From the NCBI GenBank assembly GCA_025057315.1, contig JANWXW010000152.1, positions 1-32,459 of the forward strand: DNA of 32,459 nt. The letters run 5' to 3'. Below the pieces are notes generated by a model. The model made no database searches, was not told the DNA's origin, and worked only from the letters and a program-made list of their open reading frames with translations. Made by a program: the position numbers and the translations under genes. This document shows positions 27,120 to 32,459 of this stretch, in pieces. Source of the stretch: Myxococcota bacterium. Its GTDB lineage: Bacteria; Myxococcota_A; Polyangia; Palsa-1104; JAEUJZ01. The stretch's first letter is position 1. Each line of letters opens with the position of its first letter.

Positions 27120-27932
27120 ATGACGAAGCCAAACGACAGCGAGCGAACCCCATCGACCGGACGGATGCCGGTCATCTTCGCGGCGCACGGCGCGCCCATC
27201 CTGCTCGATGACGAGACGTGGATGGCCGAGCTGGCGGCGTGGGCGAAGGCGATGCCCCGGCCGAAGAGCGTCCTTGTGGTCTCGGCCCACTGGGAAGAGC
27301 ACCCGACCACGCTGGGCGCGACGCGAACCGTCCCGCTCGTCTACGACTTCTGGGGCTTTCCCGAAAAGTACTACCAGACGCGTTATCCCGCACCGGACGC
27401 ACCCGAGCTCGCCGCGCGCGTGCGGGAGCTTTTGCGCCGCAAGGACATTCCGTTTCGCGAAGACCCCTGCCGCGGGCTCGACCACGGCGCGTACGTTCCC
27501 CTGGTCGCGATGTACCCAAAGGCGGACGTGCCCGTGCTCCAGGTGTCGATGCCCACCCTGGACTCGAAGGAGCTGTTCGCGCTCGGTCAGGCGCTCGCGC
27601 CGCTTCGCAACGAGGGCGTGCTGATCTTCGGCAGCGGCTTCCTCACGCACAACATGCGCTACGTGTTCGGTCGGGGCGTTCCCACGCCCGCGTGGGCGCG
27701 CGAGTTTGACGACTGGGTGAAGGGCGCGCTCGAGCGCTTCGACGTCGACGCGCTCCAGAACTTCCGCACGCATGCACCGGCCGCTGAGATGGCGCTGCCG
27801 ACCTGGGAGCACTACGCGCCCGTGCTCGTCGCCGCCGGAGCGGCAAGCAGCGAACGGCCGTCGGTCACATTCCCCATCACCGGCTTCTGGATGGGCGGGG
27901 CGTTCACCCGACGCTCGGTCCAGTTCGGCTGA
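27120..27932 (+). CDS. class III extradiol dioxygenase (LigB/DODA type)
   Basis: The ATG at 27120 follows GGGAGCAAGAGACC. The 270-residue protein belongs to the LigB/DODA (YgiD-like) family of metal-dependent aromatic ring-cleaving enzymes. Visible landmarks are MPVIFAAHGAP (His23), VLVVSAHWEEH (His57), the catalytic GLDHGAYVPL (His122), QVSMP, LIFGSGFLTHNMR (His177) and TWEHYAPVLVAAGA (His231), ending with SVQFG. All metal and catalytic histidines are present. In the 77 nt before the start, other frames hold pieces of a twin-arginine-like leader (MKRRDVL, then GVAPVGSLVLAAGA), which hints that the ancestor was exported. A perfect GGGGC-GTT-GCCCC hairpin lies at 27069-27081. Together with pirin, YceI and DoxX it fits a quinone or aromatic stress set. 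Confidence 0.88.
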   Translation: MTKPNDSERTPSTGRMPVIFAAHGAPILLDDETWMAELAAWAKAMPRPKSVLVVSAHWEEHPTTLGATRTVPLVYDFWGFPEKYYQTRYPAPDAPELAARVRELLRRKDIPFREDPCRGLDHGAYVPLVAMYPKADVPVLQVSMPTLDSKELFALGQALAPLRNEGVLIFGSGFLTHNMRYVFGRGVPTPAWAREFDDWVKGALERFDVDALQNFRTHAPAAEMALPTWEHYAPVLVAAGAASSERPSVTFPITGFWMGGAFTRRSVQFG

Positions 27933-27938
27933 ACCTGC

Positions 27939-29579
27939 TCACGCCGCCGGCCGACCGGTGCCCTCCCACCGCTTGAGCTTCCGGTAAAGAGTCGCCGTGC
28001 CGATCTTGAGCAGCCTGGCGGCCTTGACCTTGTCGCCCCCGCTTGCGCGGAGCACGGCCAGGATGTACTCGCGCTCGACATCCTCGAGGGATCGGACGTC
28101 GCCGGGCACATAGGCCGCTGGGAGCGCGAGCCCCAGCTCCTCCGGCAAGTCATCGAGATCGATTCGGCTGCCCTGGGCCAGGACGACCGCCCGCTCCATC
28201 GCGTTCTCGAGCTCGCGCACGTTGCCCGGCCAGCTGTAGCGCAGAAGCTGGTTGGCCGCGCGTGGCGAAAGCCCCGTGACCGGCCGCCGCGTCCGCTTCG
28301 CCGCCGCCTGGAGCAGTGTGCGTGCGAGCGGCAAAATATCCTCGCGGCGCTCGCGCAGCGGCGGGACGCGGATCTCGACCACGCGCAGCCGGTAATAGAG
28401 GTCCTGCCGGAAGCGGGCCGCGTGCACCTCTGCGACCAGGTCGCGGTGGGTCGCTGCGAGCACGCGCACGTCGACGGCACGGCTCCTGTTCTCGCCAACG
28501 CGGCGCACCTCACGCTCCTGAAGCACACGCAGAAGCTTGACCTGCATCGCCGGGGGCAACTCGCCGATCTCGTCGAGAAAAAGCGTGCCGCCGCTCGCGG
28601 CCTCGAAAAGCCCCGGGCGGTCCTGCGTGGCGCCCGTGAACGCGCCCTTGGCGTGTCCGAACAGCTCCGACTCGAGCAGGCCCTCGGGCACCGCCCCGCA
28701 GTTGATGGCCACGAAGGGGCCGCCCAAGCGCGCCGACTCGTCGTGGATGAAACGCGCGATGCGCTCCTTGCCCACGCCGCTTTCGCCGGTGATAAGGACT
28801 GTCGAGTCGACCTTCGCCACCCGGCGCGCAAGCTCGAGCACCTTCTGCATGGCCGCGCTCTGCGCGACGAGGCCGGAGGGGTCGGTGGCCGCCGGCGTCT
28901 TCGGCCCGAGCTCCTTTTGCCGCGCGCGCAGCCGCTTCTCAGCCCGTTTGAGCTCATGGGTCACGTGCGCGAGCACCTCATCGAGACACGCACTCTGGTA
29001 GAAAGGCAGGTGCGGAGCGATCGCTTCACCCCAGTCCTCGCGCATGCGTCCGACGATGTGGCAGACGGCGTCGCCCTTGCCCCGACACCGCTCCTCGATG
29101 CAGTAGACCTGCCGGCCATTGGCGTATGAGAGGTAGCCGCTCGCGAAACCGGCGAGCGTCCAGCACACCGGCTCGTCGGCTTGTCCCAGGTGGAGCAGGT
29201 GCTGCTCGGCCTCGTACGAGTCATGCCAGATCGCCTCGGCGAAAGGCTCGGTGCCCGACTCGACCTTGCGCGCGAGGGGCTCGACGACGACCAGGCCCTG
29301 CAGTGTATGTAGCCGCCCGCCGGCGCGACGCCACTCGCCCTCGTCGTCCCACGGGAACTGCTCCTTGAGGTTTTCGGCCGTGCGCCAGCCGTGCGCGTAG
29401 CCGAACCGCGTGAGGACACCGCGCGCGCCCGTTGCAGAGAGCGTCTCGATGAGCTCCTTGCGCAAAAGGCCGAGCGCGACCGCGTCAAAAAGCAGCGCGC
29501 GCTGGCCGCCGAAGCGGATGACCCCGCCCTGCGGGTCAAACTGGAGCAGCTCCCTCAGATCCAAGTCGGCGGCGCGCAT
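27939..29579 (-). CDS. XylR/DmpR-family sigma-54-dependent activator with V4R sensor
   Basis: I choose ATG 29579 (MRAADLDLRELLQFDPQGGV), which fits the XylR_N start; the frame is open to 29627. Residues about 1-115 are the aromatic-sensing XylR_N domain. Residues about 125-180 are the V4R domain (VYCIEERCRGKGDAVCHIVG, with Cys160, Cys165, Cys173). A short B-linker coil leads to the AAA+ core: Walker A GESGVGKE (265-272), GAFTGA (312-317), Walker B GTLFLDEIGE and RYSWPGNVRELEN. A Fis-type HTH ends the protein (KVKAARLLKIGTATLYRKLK). All functional motifs are intact. It is transcribed away from the YceI-DoxX operon, whose sigma-54 promoter is the likely target, and is convergent with the dioxygenase gene (6 bp between stops). 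The inducer is probably an aromatic compound, by family. Confidence 0.92.
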   Translation of the reverse strand: MRAADLDLRELLQFDPQGGVIRFGGQRALLFDAVALGLLRKELIETLSATGARGVLTRFGYAHGWRTAENLKEQFPWDDEGEWRRAGGRLHTLQGLVVVEPLARKVESGTEPFAEAIWHDSYEAEQHLLHLGQADEPVCWTLAGFASGYLSYANGRQVYCIEERCRGKGDAVCHIVGRMREDWGEAIAPHLPFYQSACLDEVLAHVTHELKRAEKRLRARQKELGPKTPAATDPSGLVAQSAAMQKVLELARRVAKVDSTVLITGESGVGKERIARFIHDESARLGGPFVAINCGAVPEGLLESELFGHAKGAFTGATQDRPGLFEAASGGTLFLDEIGELPPAMQVKLLRVLQEREVRRVGENRSRAVDVRVLAATHRDLVAEVHAARFRQDLYYRLRVVEIRVPPLRERREDILPLARTLLQAAAKRTRRPVTGLSPRAANQLLRYSWPGNVRELENAMERAVVLAQGSRIDLDDLPEELGLALPAAYVPGDVRSLEDVEREYILAVLRASGGDKVKAARLLKIGTATLYRKLKRWEGTGRPAA

Positions 29580-29642
29580 GGTGAGATCTTTAATCAGTTT
29601 ATCATTATGAGAACAAAGAGCCTGCATGGTTCACGCAACCTC

Positions 29643-29662
29643 TTGTAATGATTTGTAACGAT
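29643..29662. promoter_or_regulatory. tandem 10-bp direct repeat upstream of the sigma-54 promoter
   Basis: TTGTAATGAT-TTGTAACGAT are two head-to-tail 10-mers differing at one base, 13 bp before the -24 box. Direct repeats with one helical turn spacing would place two proteins on the same DNA face. They may be part of the activator's upstream site, though close to the promoter for that. Confidence 0.35.
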
Positions 29663-29675
29663 GCGCCTGTGTCGA

Positions 29676-29691
29676 TGGCCCGCATGTTGCT
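29676..29691 (+). promoter_or_regulatory. sigma-54 (-24/-12) promoter of the YceI-DoxX operon
   Basis: TGGCCC-GCATG-TTGCT matches TGGCAC-N5-TTGC(A/T) with one mismatch and correct spacing. The predicted transcription start is near 29702, about 42 nt before the YceI ATG. It lies between the divergent activator gene and yceI. Confidence 0.72.
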
Positions 29692-29743
29692 CTGCTACCC
29701 TCCCGAGGCCCGATGGCGGGCACGACAAACCGGAGGAACGAAC

Positions 29744-30292
29744 ATGGCACTCGAACGATGGGAGATCGACAGCGGGCACTCGGGTATTCACTTTTCAGTG
29801 CGCCACATGGTGGTGGCGAAGGTCCGTGGCCAATTCTCCCGCTGGAGCGCGACCATCGTGGCGGAGGACGGTGACCTCGCGCGCGCGCAGGTGGAGGCAG
29901 TGATCGACGCCTCGAGCATCGAGACCGGCATCGCCGATCGGGACGCGCATCTGAAGTCGCCGGACTTCCTCGACGTCGCCAACTACCCGGAGCTGACGTT
30001 CAAGAGCAAGCGGGTGGAATCGCTCGGTGGCGGGCGCTTTCTCGTGCTCGGCGATCTGACCATCCGCGGCGTCACCCGCGAGGTGGCGCTCGACGTCGAG
30101 CACGGCGGTCGCATCAAAGATCCGTGGGGCAACGAACGCGCCGGGTTTATGGCCAGGACGTCGATCGATCGCAAGGACTTCGGGCTGCGCTGGAATCAGG
30201 TGCTCGAGGCCGGTGGCCTGCTGGTGGGCGACCGCGTCGACATCGAGATCGACGTCGAGGCCGTCAAGCAGACCGCGGCGAAGGCCGCGTGA
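29744..30292 (+). CDS. YceI-family lipid/isoprenoid-binding protein
   Basis: The ATG at 29744 follows GGAGGAACGAAC (good ribosome site). An in-frame ATG at 29648 would lie upstream of the promoter, so I reject it. The 182-residue protein is a complete YceI lipocalin-like barrel that binds polyisoprenoids such as quinone-type lipids. Motifs include WEIDSGHSGIHFSVRHMVVA, RGQFSRWSA, VEAVIDASSIETG, RDAHLKSPDFLDVANYPELT, GDLTIRGVTREVALD and the end GLRWNQVLEAGGLLVGDRV, with a charged tail. No signal peptide is seen, so this version is cytoplasmic. It is the first gene of a two-gene operon, 17 nt before the DoxX gene. Its sigma-54 promoter and XylR-type regulator point to induction by aromatic compounds. 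Confidence 0.93.
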   Translation: MALERWEIDSGHSGIHFSVRHMVVAKVRGQFSRWSATIVAEDGDLARAQVEAVIDASSIETGIADRDAHLKSPDFLDVANYPELTFKSKRVESLGGGRFLVLGDLTIRGVTREVALDVEHGGRIKDPWGNERAGFMARTSIDRKDFGLRWNQVLEAGGLLVGDRVDIEIDVEAVKQTAAKAA

Positions 30293-30309
30293 GGGGAGAG
30301 GAGCGGACC

Positions 30310-30756
30310 ATGACGACGTCGCAACGTTACGGCTCGCTGGCTGCACGGGTCGCGCTTGCGACCATCTTCGTCGTGTCGGGCCTGGGCAAGCTCGCCGGCC
30401 CGACCGGCACGGCGGCCTACATCGCCTCCAAGGGGCTGCCGCTCCCGCTCGCTCTCGCCATTGGCGCCGGTGTCCTCGAGCTCGTCGCCGGCGCGATGCT
30501 GCTCGTGGGGCTCAGGACTCGAATCGCGGCGCTGGCGCTCGCCGCCTTCGTCGTGCTCGCGACGGTGTTCTTCCACAACCCGATCGGGCTCGCGGGCATG
30601 GAGGCGCAGATGCAGATGATCCACGTCCTGAAGAACCTGGCGATCGTGGGCGGCCTGCTGTCCGTCGCGGTGTGGGGCGCGGGCCCGCTTTCGCTCGACG
30701 CACGCACGCGCCAGGGGCGCAGCGGGGCTGGCGAGGTGGGGGAGGCGCTCTCGTAG
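30310..30756 (+). CDS. DoxX-family membrane protein
   Basis: GGGGAGAGGAGCGG precedes the ATG. The 148 residues give four membrane helices, as in the DoxX/DoxD-like family: ARVALATIFVVSGLGKL, LPLALAIGAGVLELVAGAML, IAALALAAFVVLATVFF, and VLKNLAIVGGLLSVAVWG. The family features SGLGKLAGP and HVLKNLAIVGG are present. DoxX proteins are linked to quinone or thiol redox stress at the membrane. It is the second gene of the YceI operon. The Arg/Gly-rich tail after about residue 130 is not conserved. Confidence 0.9.
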   Translation: MTTSQRYGSLAARVALATIFVVSGLGKLAGPTGTAAYIASKGLPLPLALAIGAGVLELVAGAMLLVGLRTRIAALALAAFVVLATVFFHNPIGLAGMEAQMQMIHVLKNLAIVGGLLSVAVWGAGPLSLDARTRQGRSGAGEVGEALS

Positions 30757-30986
30757 CTTAGAGGACGGTCGCTCGCCTCAGCCGATGGATGGCGAGAAAT
30801 CGAAAGGAGAACGGACACGTTCCTGGCAGGCAGGTGACTGCAGCTTGCCATGGGGGTGTACGCGCGCCGTCGACCAACCCAGGAGAGCCGGTTGCTGGTC
30901 CGCAGGAAAAACCAGTGGTCCCACGGTCGCCAGTGTAGCACTTGGAGTTTTGCCGAGGTGTTTGTGCCTTCGCTGTGGGCCCAATC

Positions 30987-31442
30987 CTAGTGCTCGTCAC
31001 TGGGAACAGACCCGTTTGCCGGACCCTGCTGTTCGGCCGCATCGGCTCGCACAACAGACAACAATTTCTCTTCGATAGTACGCAAAGTACAAACGGACAT
31101 CGAGAACAGCGTCGAGAGAGCTTCGCACCGCTCGCGAGGCACATCTGTCAGCACCATGAAACAGTGGTCGACGCCAAGCCCCATGAGGCGAGCAAACTTG
31201 GCATACTTAGCAATGTGTTGCTGATAGTCTCCAGACTTCGCCTCGATCCAGTAGCCTCGCTCCCCTATCGCGCTCAAGATGTCGAGCTCGAAGTTATCCC
31301 CGTTGGGAAGCACAATCTGGGGATTGATTGGATATTCAAACGGCAGCTTCCTGGCGACCTGGGAGCAAACTTGCGCATGAACGGCCTTGACTTTGCTCGG
31401 CAGTGCCGAGCGTTTCTCAGGTGTGTCCAGCTCGGGGACCAT
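30987..31442 (-). CDS. PD-(D/E)XK nuclease-domain protein (Card1/DUF1887-like), N-terminal context broken
   Basis: The frame contains a clear restriction-like nuclease core: INPQIVLPNGDNFELDILSA (metal Glu/Asp in ELD), then YWIEAKSGDYQQHIAKYAKF (Glu-Ala-Lys) with the helix seen in CRISPR-linked Card1/Can2-type and DUF1887 nucleases (KxGDxxxxIxKY). HCFMVLTDVPRERCEALSTL and VCTLRTIEEKL follow. All catalytic residues are present. The first in-frame ATG is at 31442, but the same frame continues upstream through one TAG into DUF1016-like text, so the present start may be secondary. No cyclic-nucleotide-binding domain is visible. It may be an orphan defence nuclease. Confidence 0.65.
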   Translation of the reverse strand: MVPELDTPEKRSALPSKVKAVHAQVCSQVARKLPFEYPINPQIVLPNGDNFELDILSAIGERGYWIEAKSGDYQQHIAKYAKFARLMGLGVDHCFMVLTDVPRERCEALSTLFSMSVCTLRTIEEKLLSVVRADAAEQQGPANGSVPSDEH

Positions 31443-31745
31443 TTGTGAGCCGCTCGTGCAGGTGAGATAGAATTGCCGGAACTCCCGGAGGTTCTAGGAG
31501 CTGAACCCCTTGCCATAGAGCTCCGTCAACCGGGCCGAGAGCAGTTCGAGGAGCTGTTCGCCATAGCCTGTGCGCTTTTTGCCTTGTTGCTCGACCTCGA
31601 CGACCTCCCGGCCGATGAACCATAGGCCTGGACCCTTGCCGAGTTCACCGTGCGCGGCACATGGCCGCTCGCTGACTCGATAACCTCGGCGAGGCGCTGG
31701 CACAGAGCCTCCTCCCGGCCGGGAGACCTTTTGGGGCATCGTCCC
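31443..31745 (-). pseudogene. DUF1016 (YhcG-type) N-terminal domain, broken
   Basis: The text LWFIGREVVEVEQQGKKRTG, continuing YGEQLLELLSARLTELYGKG, is a near-textbook DUF1016 N-terminal domain. An in-frame TAG at 31494-31496 then cuts it before NLREFRQFYLT, the next family motif. The preceding helix (CQRLAEVIESASGHVPRTVN) lies in another frame, so there is also a frameshift near 31645. After FRQFYLT the frame leads directly into the nuclease ORF above, where intact YhcG proteins have a different nuclease domain. Confidence 0.55.
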
Positions 31746-31860
31746 CGGCTCCTACCCTGCCGAGAAGTGGCTGTCAGCCAACCTCGCTGTAATGCTACGA
31801 TGATAATGTTTGACAGCACGAGGTGGCGGAAGAGCTGGTTCTTGGAACCACCTCGATGGA

Positions 31861-31972
31861 GAGCCGCCTCTAAACGGAGCTCTAGATGCAGTTAATCACG
31901 TAGCGCCGGCACACCTTCTTCCGAAGTTACAGTGTCAGAGCCGTCTCTAAACGGAGCTTCCAGTGCAGTTAA
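31861..31972. repeat. pair of 35-bp direct repeats
   Basis: Copy 1 (31861-31895) and copy 2 (31938-31972) agree at 29 of 35 positions and share GAGCCGYCTCTAAACGGAGC and TGCAGTTAA. The period is 77 bp. Two shorter degenerate relatives of the core ACGGARCTTYYAG occur at about 32146-32163 and 32179-32198. Most open frames here are repeat-driven. Confidence 0.7.
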
Positions 31973-32187
31973 ACGGAAACTGGGGCTTTCGATCCGCTCT
32001 CTGGCTCCCTGAGAGCGCCCTTCGAGCCTCCGCATGAATTCAGGTTTCGCCGCCGTCGACGAGCTGTAAGAGAAACATGGGGCGCAACTACCCGTAAAAT
32101 CTACAAAATCTGGGCGAAAAGGCGAAAACACCGGCGAGGCCATTGACGGAACTTCCAGTAAACCCAACCGACGGCGAACCGGAACTT

Positions 32188-32360
32188 TTAGACGCAGCCA
32201 CGGGGCATCGAGGTGGCCGCACCCCCAAGCATGACAATCTCCTCCCTCGTCACCACGATGTCCCCAGTCACGGTGGCGCAAACTAGCGCCCCGGCCGTGA
32301 CGAAGATGGCGAGCCCTCCAACGATGCCGATGGCGAGCTCCCCATGCTCCGAGCGGCCAC
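32188..32360 (-). other. degenerate membrane-protein coding trace
   Basis: A minus-strand frame ends at a TAA at 32188-32190 and reads GELAIGIVGGLAIFVTAGAL (a good membrane helix), then VCATVTGDIVVTREEIVMLG and SMPRGCV. There is no start codon in frame after the upstream TGA, so its beginning is lost or frameshifted. The family is unknown. Confidence 0.3.
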
Positions 32361-32396
32361 TTCACCAGTTTTGGATGTTCGCCTGTCCTTTCCTTA

Positions 32397-32459
32397 CTAA
32401 TCCTCTTCGAGCCACTTCCACACGCGGTAGACCCCATGGCCGACCCCTGCTGTAAGTGC
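32397..32459 (-). CDS. C-terminal end of a gene entering from the right
   Basis: The last 20 codons (ending GVYRVWKWLEED and a TAG) are open to the window edge on the minus strand and look like an ordinary protein end. Too little is visible to assign a family. Confidence 0.4.
   Translation of the reverse strand, partial: ALTAGVGHGVYRVWKWLEED

Noticed and set aside
31861..32198. Possible CRISPR array
   Set aside because: Only two good copies, irregular spacing and no cas genes.

Overview
The window is GC-rich DNA with the gene content of a large-genome myxobacterium (Myxococcota). It carries a transmembrane Ser/Thr kinase with an N-terminal zinc ribbon, Kelch-type and formylglycine-generating-enzyme-like lipoproteins, two sigma-54 activators with sigma-54 promoters, and many decayed accessory genes. 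The taxonomy is inferred from gene content only.

Left third (1-9.0 kb): a frameshifted exported ankyrin/zinc-finger gene; a frameshifted AAA ATPase overlapping an intact Toprim-like partner gene; and, convergent to them, an intact gene for a ~1820-residue STAND-like P-loop NTPase with a perfect palindrome at its start. This looks like a defence or conflict cluster, part functional and part decayed. From 9.3 to 10.4 kb lie remnants of an MNIO (DUF692) RiPP-type gene pair.

Middle (10.5-17.2 kb): ordinary myxobacterial envelope and signalling genes, namely a 12-repeat Kelch-like lipoprotein, a Ser/Thr kinase followed closely by an exported TPR protein, and an SUMF1/FGE-like lipoprotein. From 17.2 to 18.7 kb is degenerate DNA with a decayed SMI1/KNR4 gene and a (TTTC)8 tract. 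Then comes an intact Mrr-type restriction endonuclease.

Most interesting part (21.2-24.3 kb, minus strand): an intact prokaryotic viperin (pVip), preceded by a good sigma-54 promoter about 27 nt from its start codon. Directly upstream is the gene for a sigma-54 activator whose N-terminal domain carries a CARF-like SPGTxxM signature. An unrecognised gene overlaps the activator start by ATGA. This suggests a ligand-sensing, sigma-54-switched viperin module. In this copy the activator's Fis-type HTH lies behind one frameshift.

Right part: an HTH-ImmA/IrrE protease gene overlapping a broken PIN-domain gene; then an aromatic or quinone stress cluster of pirin (interrupted by an in-frame TGA), an extradiol dioxygenase, an XylR/DmpR-type activator and a divergent YceI-DoxX operon with a near-consensus sigma-54 promoter. 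The right end holds a PD-(D/E)XK nuclease ORF continuous in frame with a broken DUF1016 domain, a family of degenerate repeats, and the C-terminal end of a gene entering from outside.

Throughout, long intact genes alternate with genes carrying several frameshifts. That pattern fits true gene decay better than uniform sequencing error.
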